Below, piece by piece: positions 24,492 through 36,778 of a DNA stretch of 64,000 bases (position 1 is its first letter; every line of letters starts with the position of its first letter). The translations under genes were made by a program, and so were the position numbers. Below the pieces are notes generated by a model. It was given only the letters and a program-made list of their open reading frames with translations, was not told the origin of the DNA and searched no databases. Source of the DNA: Trichaptum fuscoviolaceum. Taxonomy: Eukaryota > Basidiomycota > Agaricomycetes > Hymenochaetales > Trichaptaceae. Location: the NCBI GenBank assembly GCA_910574455.1, contig CAJSYZ010000011.1, forward strand, positions 2,294,001 through 2,358,000. Reading direction: 5' to 3'.

Positions 24492-26945
24492 ATGCCATCA
24501 TACAATAGTAAGAAGCGTCAGCGCAGCCCGAAAAGTGAAGGTGAGCCTGAGTTTGAGTCGGACCCCTCGCCGGTTCTGACAATTATTTCGAAGAATCCGA
24601 ATCCGAGTCGGAGCATCGTTCCAGTCGTAATCGGTACTCGAAGGGCCGTGAACGTTCCTATTCACCGCCGTATTCACAGAAGGACTGGCACAGCAAGAAC
24701 AGAAGTAATAAACGGAGACTTTATGAGCACAGTCTCACGAGCACTCCGGGGCCGAGCCTTACCAGCGCCAGTGGGCAATACCAAGACAGGACCAGCTCTT
24801 CATACCCTGCGGACTTGAACCGCGACTATAGAGGCAGCGCACAACACGTACACAACAGTTATACACCGCGTGAAGGACTTGGAACATACTTTGGCGCCAA
24901 TGGCTATCGAGGGGAGCCTCGGAGGCGTGTCTGGAACTCTGATCCACCGAGTTCCTTTCCCTCCTCCCGGGACGTCGCGCAGAACGATCCGACTATTCCA
25001 AATAAGAGGGTTCTTCAAATTAGCGTCCTCAATCCTTCAACCCCTTCACCTACTCCTCGGCCTCGATTCAGCCGCAGCCCACGTAGTACTCCAAATGACA
25101 TGTTGTCGGATTTGCGTTCTAAAGTGTCTGCTGCCCAAAAATCTATGCGCATCGCCGGCAATTGGAGTATCGGATTCTCAAGTTGATAACGTCGATCCAA
25201 GCGAAGGTAACGCATTCTTCCTCCCTTTTCTATCATAGTCTGTGTCCAAAGCTAACCCTTCACTGGCACAGAAAACATCGAATCGGCTCACTTGATCCCA
25301 AAGAGTTCATCTCATTCGCCAACCCCCTCTGAGCTCGAGCCCTTAGACGATCCAAATGCAGGAGTCAAGCAGCTGCAGGACTTGACCAAGAAGCTGAAAA
25401 AATGGGAGGAATTTCATAAAAAGGATTCCAATGAATTGAGGGCTCGAGTTACGGATTTGGAGAAGAGGTTTGCCGTGATGGAAGGAGTCCAGAAGAACGT
25501 TGCAGATACTTTAAATGACGTATCAGCGTCAATCGATCTCGTGGAAGACAAAATGTCTGGGGTAAGTAACATGATCACATTTCTAAAAAGAGTGACATCT
25601 AAAAACATACCCTTGTTAGTCACGGCAAGCAGGCGACGCTGTAAGAATGAGGAAGCTTACAGATAATCTACTGACCTACCTCCGGGAAGGCTGTGCAATT
25701 GTCCTTGATTTCACTGGCGAGGAGATACTGAGAACCAAGTACTCAATGAATTCTGTTTCCGGCACTCTCAATTACTTTGCCGCCAACTTTAAGACATTGT
25801 CTGTCGTCATGCATGAACACTTTAATCGATACCTTCGAGTTTACTTGCCACCTCCGACTTCGAGTCGTTCCCCGGAACCGGAAGAAATATCCTACACTGT
25901 GGTAAAAGACCCACCACATGTCAAATTTATCCTGAATCGTGAAGCTCGGCAACGTCAAAACCTGCCATTCGACGCATCTCAGGTGAACAAATTAACTGCT
26001 TTCCGGTTCTTTCTACCATATTTCCAGCTCCATTACAACGCACTTTACGATTTCATCGTAGAAATTGACAAACTCCTCCAACAATCGGCAGCTCTTCAGT
26101 TTAATTTCAAGCCCAATGCACAGGAAAGGCTCTACTCAATGACGGTGGACAACCCAGGAACTTTCGTAACGCCTGCGGTCCAACTGTTTGGGGGATTGCC
26201 TCAGGTACGCCCTCAGCCTGACGTTCACAAGCATCTAGTCTTTAAAGACTCGGAGATTGGACGGAGACTGGCGCTCACACTTTGGGACAAGGTCCGCGCA
26301 CTCCATAACGGTGAAGAAGTGCCGAACTTTGTTATGGCCGACGACCTTCGCATCAAATCTGTTGAAGACATGAAAAGGACCTTGAAGGCCTTGGGGCCTA
26401 ATCCCTCTTTCGCTGATTTTTTGAACAAACTCGACTTACGAGATGTCCGTCGTTTGGAAAGGATTCAGCGGGAGTTGATACATGGTTTTAAAGTCGTCAA
26501 GAGGTGGTTGCAAATAGTCCTCAACGAGGATCTTTTCCACACAGTCATGGGTAACCAGCTATCCCGTTCAATCCGCTACGTAATGAACGATATCATACAT
26601 GCTCGGGAGGAGAGAACTGACGCAGTCCTTGACTCTATTGAGAAGTTCACGGCTTACGTAGACTTGAAGGATACCCACAATAGTACCCGCTATGATAAAT
26701 TTCAAGACCAACTGATAGCAACGGTGCTCGAGATATGTAACGATATACCACCCGGAGCGAGGGTTACGGCCGGGGCTTCGACTGCCAGGACGAGTTTATC
26801 ACCGGGAGAGATCTACAACTCACAGTATCGCGATTATCTAAGCGAAGTGATGAACCGAAAGCCTGAGGATATTTGCACACCGATGTATCTTCCTAATGGC
26901 AAGCAGGAAGAAAGGTCTTCTAATAGAAACAGTCACCACAACTAG
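24492..26945 (+). CDS. Unrecognised coiled-coil protein, paralogue of the 50161-52878 gene (alpha1)
   Basis: The first exon from ATG 24492 (MPSYNSKKRQRSPKSE) splices over a 54 nt intron (24541-24594) into ESESEHRSSRNRYSKGRERS. That gives an Arg/Ser-rich, nuclear-looking N-terminus of about 200 residues. A second exon block (25292-25560) has a coiled coil (QLQDLTKKLKKWEEFHKKDS, RVTDLEKRFAVMEG). The last exon (about 25640-26945) is a roughly 430-residue globular region with LIHGFKVVKRWLQIVLNEDL and IHAREERTDAVLDSIEKF. The same order (SR-rich, coiled coil, globular) and matching blocks occur in the gene at 50161-52878, so this is a small family. No known domain was recognised. The junction near 25150-25190 is not solved and may carry a frameshift. 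The first intron itself contains the GCCTGAG and GAGTCGGA words. Confidence 0.6.
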
Positions 26946-27394
26946 CTGTTGCGGGGCAGAGCTGGACTCGGAGGTGAAGCTATGACTTGGAGTTCCCATG
27001 TAATCTTTGCGCTATGCTAGTGTCTACAGTTTTTCCTTGTGTCGCTTTGTGATTTGCTGATAATAACATTGCCTTGACCAACCTGAATGAAATACTACTG
27101 CCATGATATCATTGCCAGTGTACCACTAGTAGTATACTGTACAACTTGAAAGCAAGCCAAGAACACCATAACTTGAAGTTGAAGTTAAAACAGTGTCATG
27201 GTACTACTAGTCTTTAAGAGCCAATGCTGCAATGCCAGTGTAGTACTACGTTACATACATAGTACTAAGGTCTGTTTCGTCTAGTACATCCTTTTGTTTC
27301 ATTGCCATATCCGAGTCCTCACTCGTAAGTTTCAATATAGTACATTCAAGGTTGTGTATGCTAATTGAAAAGCTTTACTTCAAGTTAGTAGTAA
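26946..27394. other. Convergent spacer rich in short words
   Basis: Lies between the 3' ends of alpha1 and the Plavaka transposase. Holds TACCACTAGTAGTATACTG, ACTTGAAGTTGAAGTT and CCAGTG words; no gene. Confidence 0.5.
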
Positions 27395-30300
27395 TCATTG
27401 TCTAGTTTCGTACAATGTTTCGTGCATGTGCATGTCAGCAAATCTGTTAACGTAGAATCTATCGTAAAAGTCCAGGGATTCCTCAGGTGTCAATGACTTC
27501 GGAGGAGATTCGTCACCCTTCGGGACCCCAAGGAGGTGAGCTAAACGAAAGATGTCCCCTATATCTATCACAGACAGCTTCGGAGCCTTGCAGTCACGGT
27601 GATAGTGATGTCTGCCACTGTCATTCACTCCGGGACAGCGTCCGACACAGGCGGTAGAGCTCTCCAACTCATATGCTGGTTCAACTATCCACATTCTTGT
27701 TTTCGGGTCGGGCGATTCTCCAACACGCTTGAAAAACTGGACGAGAGCGCATTCCTGATGTTCCACTTTAACGGTGAATGAGAAAAAAAGTATAACCCTG
27801 GCAACTCTCATTCCTGCGAACCCCTGTTTGCGGGAACCACCTCGGACAAGAACTGCATCTCATCGAGGTTTTCCGCGCCAAGAGGGACTGGACCTGATCA
27901 CCTCCCTCATTGCTTGTTCTATAGGGATCGATTCACCACGATACGCAAAGAACGCGGTGGCTGAATGGAAAATTGAAAAGTCATTGCTAATATCCAGTTT
28001 ATAGTGTTCAAATCCGTTGTAGTTTAATTTGGCTTGCCTGCTACTACTAGTAGTAGCAGAACACTTTGAGTTGGTGTTACAACTTTCGTACTTGTTGAAT
28101 AAGTGTTTCTTGATGAGTTGTCGGAGTTGTCGAAGTTCTGGATAGCCTTCTATTGCCGCGAGAGCATCGAGCTGTTTAGGGTACACTTTACTGGACTCTG
28201 CAAGGATAACAATAAACAAGTTGGATTTGCAGCACCAAAAGGATGTTTCACTAACGTTTTTTCGAAGCCATTAACGTAAAGCTCAAAGGGTCATTCCCGC
28301 CACCCAAGCGGAGCTGGCGTTCAGCATTTCCTACGCCATGAACCGCACCACGCTGTGGCTCATCTATTAAACTTTCGGAATCGTCCAAATCTGCAATTTC
28401 GTTGAGCTCTTGAATACCCACAATGGCATCGAAGAAGTCATCTGTATCATCAGCTTCACCTACTACTAATACGTCACGTTGTTGCATCTGCTCTCCCCCA
28501 CTGGCATCAGGGTCCCTCTCAGCGTCATCCGACTCTGACTCTGACGACATATTCTTGCGCAAAACATCTCGCAAAGCTCTCCACGAAGCCTCGGCTAACG
28601 TATCATCCAGCATTCCACGCCTTTTGAAGTCTGCCCTTGATGCAATAAGTTTACTGAGTCGTTGGTTTGCTGTGATCATCTGACCCAAGGGATCATTTTT
28701 GTTTGAGCGTCGCCATGTTTCCTTGACCGCGTAAATGTGCTTATTCTCTGTGATCGATGAACATAGTCCACTCGGTGCAGCGAACAGAGGAATCATTGTA
28801 GGATAGTGGACCATGGCATGCTGTCGTGGTAGTGAGAAGTTGTCCCGGATACCCATAGCTATGAATATTTGCCGATATTGATGAAAGCAATCCAGAGAGG
28901 CTTTGATCTGATCAAGTGTTGAGGCTGTAATCGTGTACCGACGCACAAGATAACAGAAGTCGAGAAATGCACTCAATGCATGAATTATATCATCCTGCAC
29001 AATGCCCACAATAGCCGGAAGATACACCTAAGCGGTTTACATCGACTACTATCAGCAAACGACCGCCTCGAACAAGAAGGAAAAATCACATACTTTCATA
29101 AGTGCCTTTGAATCATTGCCTGTCCATTGCTTGAAGCCTCGGCCTTCGGGGAATCTACGTAGTCCAGGAAAAGGAGCAGCGACTCTGATTCTACGCGGAG
29201 GTCAGCGATAGTATTCATATTATACAAATTGTTTGAGAATGGCACCTTTTATCCACAATATCCAGCTCTGTTGTGGTCAAGCTCTGGCATATCCACTCGA
29301 CAAGATGATCCTTGAAAACACCTTTGATGATTTGGTGCAATAGGTCCGGAGAAATGAGATCGCATATATCTGCGCGCGGAAAGTCATTGGTGAAGGGCTA
29401 CGGGAAAACATAGTTCTTAGAAGCGCATCCAATGGAGAATTTGGAGCACATACCACGATATCTTGGTGGAACCCATACTCTTTGCGAATTGTTGCTCTGG
29501 TTAAGTTGTTGTCATTTACCTGCTCTATCAATCGTTCGTGTAGCTCTTTTGTTCGAGGATTTGATGCAAACTCCGGATTATCTAGGTCCTTGTGGGGAGC
29601 TGTGCATCTATATAGCCACCGTAAGCCATTTCCTCAGACTCCTATGCGATTTTGGAAAGGATGGTACTTACTTGCAGCACCATCCAGTGCATATTGCGCA
29701 TAGACTCACCTGTTCCGGATAATCGGCTATATACGAGCCGAGTCCGAGAACCGACCTACGCAAGTGACCATCAGGGCACCGGAGAATGGTCTGTTCATTG
29801 TTTATGGACATGGCGGTCTTCAGTGAACTCAAGATTCTCGATATAGATGAATGAAAAATTTGATGTCTAAAGCGACGGAAGTCATCTGACTTTTCGTACT
29901 GTCGCTCAGCTGCAAAAAAGCGTCAAAACACAATTGAATGGCTCAGTTTTTGACACACACTCTTTGGTATTGCTAAAAATGCTACAAGCTGGACTGTATT
30001 CAACTTTTGGGACCGCCGGGCCTTGTTTGATACATTTCCTATTGAGAGATATAACGGATAATATTCGTTGTTGCCAGTTCCAACGGAAACTGTTGTCTTG
30101 TCGCTCCCCAAGATCACCGGAACGAACATAGATCCATGGACTGCTTTATCTTCGGCGTAGATCTTATTCTAAGTCAAGGATAATCAGTATGTTTCCTGCG
30201 AGTTCATGAGTCATGACCTACAGCCTGTTCCCAAGCAAAATTTCCGGACATGTAATTTCTGAACACTCGTTCTTTGTCATTGATGTCATCAGATTCCTCC

Positions 30301-31395
30301 TTTGGCTGATATTCACGAAATGGGACATAGTCGAATTCACCTTCTAAAGCCGTATTATCCACCAAATTTCGGATCACTTCCAAGGGATCCCGATACCATA
30401 CATCATATCCTTTCCTCTTCCATGACTCGGTGTTCTCGTCTGTCGCTTTTTGGCCATTGTTGTCCGTGTAGAAGTTACTAAAGGATTTCCAAGGCACATC
30501 ACCAACTCTCGTAGCGTCAATGACATTGTACAACTTTTGTGCGTCTCCATCGAGTAGCGTACTAGTGGGATCCAGATCTGAGTCATCGTCGGGCTTAGTT
30601 ACGTCCAACTCAGAATATCCGCCAGATTTCGCGTTCTTCACAGACTGAATTCGCTGGTAAGCCTTCATGATTCCGAGAAGCTTTGTTATATTACCAGCAG
30701 ACATTTGCTCATCGCGATAAAGAAAGTCTGCGAGCTCAAAATCTGCTCGGCACGAATAGGGAGACCAGTCATTTGGTGCAGGTTCATTTCGCGGAACAGG
30801 TGGTTCGTCGTTTTCTAAGTTGTTTCCTTCCGCATCACACGGGGTGGCTGCACGATTTTTTCATCAGAGTGCTATCAAACCGAGGACAATATACTTGGTG
30901 CGCACCATTCATATATCTGTGATACACCTTTAGGTCACCATCACTCTCCTCATGATCTCCAACGTCGAAGTCCAAATCTTCAGAGGATGCACTACGGCCA
31001 CTGTCACTTCCGGTGCCAGAATGGGACAGAGAATCAGGTCTGTCTAGGTCTTGAAGCAGCTCGTCTCGGCCTATACTGAGCATCGAGATATCCTGTGTAA
31101 GCATGGAAATATCGTAATCGTAGGAGTCAGGGCCGCTCTCAAAATGACCCTCTGTTGGAAGTTCGGACGACCTCGGTAGAGGTTGAGGAGTTGGAGCTCG
31201 TGTGGGTCGAATAGGTGAAGGATCATAGTAGTCGTGACCACAGGCAGTAGATCTTGCCACGGATGACATCGGATGAGCTGAATATTCATGTCTTGCTCTT
31301 CCAGATTGACTCTTGAACGTCCTACTACAGCTGGGCAAGGTGCATCGAATATTGGGAAAATGAAGGGGATCGTGCTTTTTCCGTGTCGCTGGCAT
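27395..31395 (-). mobile_element. Plavaka-type (KDZ superfamily) DNA transposase gene
   Basis: Start ATG 31395 (MPATRKKHDPLHFPN). An N-terminal C2H2 finger (CTLPSC...RARHEYSAH) is followed by an acidic linker and QMSAGNITKLLGIMKAYQRI. The Plavaka core then reads in order: DATRVGDVPWKSFSNFY, YDVWYRDPLEVIRNLV, NYMSGNFAWEQA, MFVPVILGSDKTTVSVGTGN, EYYPLYLSIGNV (30129-30020). Next come an exon around 29360-29280 (the SPDLLHQIIKG region expected to hold a catalytic Asp), VYLPAIVGIVQDDIIHALSA (29030) and NFSLPRQHAMVHYPTMIPLF. The C-terminus (27811-27398) has ALVQFFKRVGESPDPKTRMW and SLDFYDRFYVNRFADMHMHE. All conserved blocks are present in order across short introns and no certain lesion was seen, so it may be recent. 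Terminal inverted repeats were not found. A perfect 18 bp palindrome lies in its coding sequence. Confidence 0.85.
28040..28057. repeat. Perfect 18 bp palindrome inside transposase coding sequence
   Basis: GCTACTACTAGTAGTAGC equals its own reverse complement. It encodes ATTSSS in frame, within the Plavaka C-terminal region (about 28037-28063). The same TACTACTAGTAGTA word is common in nearby non-coding DNA. Confidence 0.7.
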
Positions 31396-31749
31396 CAATG
31401 TAACCTTCAGTAGTACATGTCGATGATTGGGACTCACAGCTGAGTGCCAGCAGGCTGGCAGTGAGTGAACTTGAACCTGAGTTTAAATTAGTCATAGTAC
31501 TACTAGTACTACTGGTAGTACGGTAAGGCTGCCAGCCTGAGTGCAGTGCCAGCCTGAGTGCCAGTGAGTACTAGTACTAGTACTACTAGTAGTAGTAAGT
31601 CACACACTGTGGCAGCCTGGCCAGTGGCAGCCTGAGTGAGTGGGCGTAAATTTTCAACTTGTCTAAGATAGACGCCCCCGCCTCCCTGATCTTGAACTAG
31701 CACCTTCGATCCATCTTATTATCACCCAAGTCTCAAAACACTGCACAAA
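31396..31749. promoter_or_regulatory. Divergent intergenic region between transposase and beta gene
   Basis: 355 bp between two outward-facing start codons, so it must hold both promoters. 31440-31640 is dominated by CCAGTG, GCCTGAGT and TAGTACTAGTACTAC words; no clear TATA box. Confidence 0.5.
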
Positions 31750-34700
31750 ATGTCAACTCGAAGACAGACGAGGGGCTAAGAACAATAACCAGCACCCCGG
31801 AGCAGTAGTTGACCAACTCAGAACAAGACGAACAAAGGAGGAGATATTGCGGGAGAAGGAAGAAAAAGACAAAAGGAAAGTACAGCAGGCAGCGAGGCGG
31901 GATGAGGCATTGAAGGAGAAGGAGGAGAAGGAAAAACAGAAGGAAGAACGGGCAGCTTTCCGCAGAGCTGCGGCCCAGCAAGTCGCGGTCGCGAAAGAGA
32001 GGAAAAAACTCGCTGCGGAGCAGAAACGGGCAGCAAAAGAACAAGAGGCAGCTGACAAGGTACGAAAGAAGGTGACTGCAGCAGAAAACCAAGAAGCAGC
32101 GATGCTAGAGACCGTAGAAATTGAAAACAATTTGTCGAAGGCTCTTGAGACACGCACCCAGATGGGCTCAACAGTGCCTAAACTCGCTGGAAAACGTGGA
32201 TGTAGGAAGCCGAAGGGCGAAGCTAGTAGTAAGTCTTCAACCTCAGATCAGTAATTACATAGCTTTGAACTGGCGTAAGCAGGCTCGAAGAACGATGTTA
32301 AAGACGTGTCGGGTTGTGAAGTTGAATACAACGAAGACTTAGACATTGGTGAGTTATACTGCCTATACATTTTCAGATGTTTTCGAAGCTTGGAGGTTGA
32401 CTACTTTGACTCACAATATGAAGCGGCGAGTACGGATGCGTCAAACAGAAAGCCTGCAAAAAAGGCTAGGAAAGAAGATCCCAAAGGTGAACTTCCATTT
32501 CGCACCCGTGTGCAGACCGCAAAGACGTCGAGATCTGCCGCCACTCCAAGCAACATTTTCTTTCACGCACCTGCCGGACAGAACGAGAGCCTTTCTGGTG
32601 AAGAAACGGATATAATAGACTCGCCCGCTACGTCAAAGCGGGACGACAAGACAAAGCGACCTGCCAGGGCGCTTCGCAACACAGATGAATCCACTTTCAT
32701 TGGTGAAGAGGATGGAGGACTTGAGGTGGCTGGGATAGACTCGAGAGGGATCAATTTGTGAGTTTAAATTTGAAATCTTGCAATGCGTACGGGATCAATT
32801 TCTGGAATGCACGATGAAATGGTAAGTGTGAAGCTTGATTTAGACTCAGCTAAAGCTCATAGTTTGATCCACTGGCAACTAGATTACTAATGTTCATGCT
32901 AAAGAAGCGGATCATGACGCTCCGACAACGGGATCAAATTTCCTTCTACCTACAATGATGACACTCTCGTCTTTGTTACCATATTATGAGCTTCGCTGAC
33001 GCCAAGCTACACTAGACACAGCATCTCATTGCAAGACAATGAAAACTTAAGTCCTTGGGAGGATGAAGGAGAAACAATAACCCTCGCAAGCTATCATGGT
33101 GTAAAGAATAGCTCAATCAGCATGCAACAGACAGCACATTTTGTCGATTCGGACACAAATATTGTGAGTTGACGGAACATTAGAATGGCAGATGCAGTCT
33201 GAATACCTTGCTTGTAGGGCGAAAGCGATCCGAGGAGGCTGACAAGGCCGGCTCAAGCTAGTGTGAGTGTGACTTATTACTGTTCGATTCACGTCAGTTA
33301 CCCCATGACCGTTTGATCATATCCCTTCGTTATTATTTTTCTGCCAACTGTCGTGTAATGAACAGGATGGAGGTAGCAGCAACTTGAACTCAAAGAAAAG
33401 GAAGTTGCTGCGCGACACTCTCTCTGGGTCGCAGGTTTCAACGGTAAGCGACGTCATATCATTCCTACCTTTTCCAATCTACTAACCAATCCCTTTCCGT
33501 ACTTGAGGATAAGAACAACGAGACAAAACCAGGTGGACAGGTGAGTGCCAGACAGTGAAGCACAGTGATCCTCATGCTACATCCATCCTTCATTGCTTGC
33601 TGAATTGATCTTTGGACAGGATGCAAACAAGAGAACTGCCAATTCGCAGCTCAGCGCACCGGTAAGTCCCATCTTAATCCAGTTTCTCTCGTTTCCCCCT
33701 GATTTATGGTTGTAAGGTGCATTCACTAGCCTTGGAACCCCGTATACAGGTATGTGTGGGCGTCGATGCACCGTAGGCTCACTTCCGCTGTAGCAACTGT
33801 TCGTTCCCTTCCTCACATCGGGTTGATCACTAATTTGTGCCTATAAATAGGACATCATAGTCACAAAAAACAGAAAGAGAAAGTCGCCACCGGACATCGA
33901 CTCCCAGGTTGATGTGGTAATTCTTCCACCTTCACGTGTAATGGATTCCTTCATGTTTATGTTTACTTACTTTACACCATCTCAATAGGCTAGTAAGAGT
34001 GTCAAGGTCAAGAAGTCATTGTTGACTGGCATGGACACACAGGTCGGTGCCACAGTAAGTGTCAATTCTTTGGTAGCCGGCATTTTAAGTTCGTTTCTGA
34101 CCGGGCGAAAAGGACTTGAGTAAGAAGAGGAAACCCTCTGACACTCCTTATCGGCCTGTGGCCGACACGACGGTAATTGCTTCCTTTCGAGCTGCTCACT
34201 TGCCATGGATAACAGCTTTCTGACGTGTTGCAGTCTGAGATTGGATCCGCTACCTCACATCGCAAGAGGCAGTCGCTGGTGGCTGATAATGAAGCAAGTG
34301 TGGGTCGATTGATACACTCTGAATATGAGCATTCACTCACTATTCTTATTAGACCGGTGGTCGAAAGATGCCGTTAGCACCCCGAACACAGTCGCTTGCA
34401 ATGACGAGAGTATCCTGCACTCCCGGACCCGAAGTGTTAGTGACTGGGGCTTATCCTGGTCATCGCAAAGTCTCTCGGACTACTAGCTCAGTGTGTCGAA
34501 TCAAATTCATTTCTATGACATATTTTTGCTGATTCACTTATATGCAGACATCAGTGGGGCTGGAGGACAAGGGCCGAAATGAAGGAAAGGAAGGATCTCG
34601 CGTGCCAGGCAGAAAAAGGGCGACGAACCAGTGTCTCCCTCCCGGTACTCAGGCCGGTTGGACTCATATTTTATTACCTTCACTATTTCGCGCAGTGGGA

Positions 34701-36232
34701 AAGTCCATCACGCCATGGCAAAACCCGACAATGAGTTCATCAGCACACTGTGGGGGAAAGTGTTTGATTCTGTGGAACTAAGTTACGAAACACAGTTCGC
34801 CGACATCTGTTCTCTAGTTGAGTCATTCTTAGTTATCTTCAAGTTACCTTTACCAGATTGAGATGCAATCCTTGTATTTCAGGCGGCCCAGAGATGCTCT
34901 GATAGCTGGCGCAAGAAACTGTTTGAGAAAGCTGAGCATTCAGTTGCAAGTTTTATCAGCAGCGAACAATCAAAGTCAATGCAAAACGAAGCAATTGTGA
35001 AGACGTTGCAGACGCTAGTTGATAAGAAGAAAGCCGAACCGTTTCTATGGGAAAGCTGGTATAGTATGGAGAGGGTAAGTAAAAGAGTATTTATTGTCGC
35101 ATTTTGTGTCCATGTATTGACCCTAAATGTACAGAAGCAAGGACTGTTCTGCTCTGACCTTGTGGTCTCAGTGTTGTCCGTACACATTGTATTGGCCATG
35201 GGTCGGCATAAAATACTGGACAGAAACACCATAGGAAAGCCTATCGGTGCCCTCGCCCTTGCGGCAACAGCGGTATCTATTTTTTTCAGTACTTATATTG
35301 TCCTTATTCGCTGATCTTCTCATGGATAGGTCAAGGTTGCCATTGATAAACAGGTGGCTCGGTTGCAAAATATCAAAGAAGAACTTGGCGGCGCTGAGTG
35401 GTATTTCACTAGCGCTCTGTGGCAGCCTCATACGGACGACTATGTTAACTTGTTGTCGAATCCCTCTTTCTTCACTGAATCAAACTGGGAAAAGGTTCGA
35501 TCCCGCCTCCTAGCTTACGATGCCAGTACAGATATCGATACGAGAAAGAACACCGAACTTGTTGGATCGGGTATCACTGGCAGGGACTTTTCCTTGTACT
35601 TTGACATCGTAGATGCAGATTCGACCTGCGAGAAAGCGTATGACGAAGGCGCTGGTAATTGGGAAGACGGGAGCGACTATAAGAGCGACGAGCGTGAAGG
35701 AGCTGAGCATAGAAGCGATGTTGAAGGTGATGCAGAGGACAAGGATGCCGATGCTAAAGGAGATGACGACCTGAGTGAGAGCGGGTACGAGGGCGCTGAC
35801 AAGATTGAGGGCGAGGGCGAGGACGAGGGCGCGGACGAGGACGAGGGCGCGGACGAGGACGAGGGCGCGGACGAGGACGAGGGCGCGGACGAGGACGAGG
35901 GCGCGGACGAGGACGAGGGCGCGGACGAGGGCGCGGGCGCGGACGAGGGCGCGGAGAAGGATCCAGGCGGAGATGGCGATAATGAGGAGGACGACGCTTT
36001 CAAAATGGGATTCGGCCACGGACTGCGTAGACTTCTAAGGGCAAATCGTTCACTGGTGAGCCTCTTCGTTTCGTCTCTGTCCGTGCGCTCAATAACTTAT
36101 TACCATCGACTCGCAGAGCAGCCTTCGTTTCTACTGGCACGCCAAAGAACATGCAGAATTGAAGGCACGGTCGAAATGGGCCTGCCACTGCCCGTGGCAG
36201 TGGTTCAGAATCGTGTCGTGGCGGGTTCCATG
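31750..36232 (+). CDS. Unrecognised charged multi-exon protein (beta) with microexon array and EDEGAD repeat
   Basis: The N-terminus (31750-32230) is a Lys/Glu/Ala-rich coiled coil (EKEEKDKRKVQQAARRDEAL). ATG 31750 reads MSTRRQTRG and then a stop; it joins the coiled-coil frame only if one G of the GGGG run at about 31772-31775 is ignored, so there is a one-base slip or another start. From about 33360 to 34300 comes a series of tiny phase-0 exons rich in KRK clusters. The C-terminal region (34540-36232) has FISTLWGKVFDSVELSYE, WRKKLFEKAEHSVASFISSE, KPIGALALAATA and WEKVRSRLLAYDAS, then six EDEGAD repeats and a last exon SLRFYWHAKEHAEL. Similar GALALA-containing proteins are, to my knowledge, widespread and multicopy in Agaricomycetes, often near transposons. 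A role with the adjacent transposase is a guess from divergent position only. Confidence 0.5.
33366..34299 (+). repeat. Array of phase-0 basic microexons in beta
   Basis: Successive exons are 33366-33443, 33508-33540, 33620-33661, possibly 33717-33749, 33851-33916, 33989-34054, 34113-34172 and 34234-34299. Lengths of all but the last are multiples of three with GT-AG borders at phase 0. Most carry one basic cluster (SKKRKLL, NKRT, NRKRKS, KVKKSLL, SKKRKPS, HRKRQSL) and several end in a -QV-x-T-like tail (GSQVST, DSQVDV, DTQVGAT). Confidence 0.6.
35819..35926 (+). repeat. Six tandem 18 bp repeats encoding EDEGAD
   Basis: GAGGACGAGGGCGCGGAC is repeated six times in frame, followed by degenerate copies to about 35960. 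Likely to vary in number by slippage. Confidence 0.85.
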
Positions 36233-36778
36233 ATAGTGACTGCTATGCTTAGTCTTGTGTAAATGACTGATGTACTTGAACGCTGAGGCACTGATAGCTA
36301 CTTACCGTTGTCTTATATTACTTCTGATGCAATGAAATACTTGGATCGTTCTTATGCACTTGAACTCTTGAGCACTGCAGTTTGTCTTACAACACTTGTC
36401 TCCTGCTGTAATTAAAGGATGAAGCACTGAAGCACTGGAGCACTGGGGTACAGATTGCCTGAAACACTTAGAGCACTGATTCAGCCAACTCGCCCTTATT
36501 TCAGCCAACTGGTCCTGAATAATGGGAGGACATGCATGAATAAGTGCGGTTTGCCTTATTCAGACTTCAAGTCACTCAGGACGTTTAAGTAACGCTTAAG
36601 TCACTTTCAGCAGAAAGTAGTTTCCCTGATGTACTTTGTGACCCCGACGATCACCGTGACTTGAGTCCGAGTCGGAGAACCGGCCCGGGATCTCTTGAGC
36701 ATTGAAAATTACATTGGTTTCATTATCGTTACTTTGCTCAGGAAATGCTAGTCGAACATGGAAGCTACATACAGAATG
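36233..36778. other. Spacer with a short dispersed repeat (inverted copy)
   Basis: Holds the inverted copy of the ACATCAGGGAAACT repeat (36458-36632) plus runs of GAAGCACTGAAGCACTGGAG. Confidence 0.5.
36458..36632 (-). repeat. Short dispersed repeat, copy 3 (inverted)
   Basis: Read on the minus strand it starts ACATCAGGGAAACTACTTTC and ends GTGTTTCAGG like the copies at 16458 and 43208. Its middle is different and longer. Confidence 0.45.

Noticed and set aside
35510..36019. Long antisense and alternate-frame ORFs across the EDEGAD repeat, including a PSSAPSSSS and an RARTRTRA frame
   Set aside because: Produced by the GC-rich 18 bp repeat, which is open in several frames; the EDEGAD frame continues into conserved exons.
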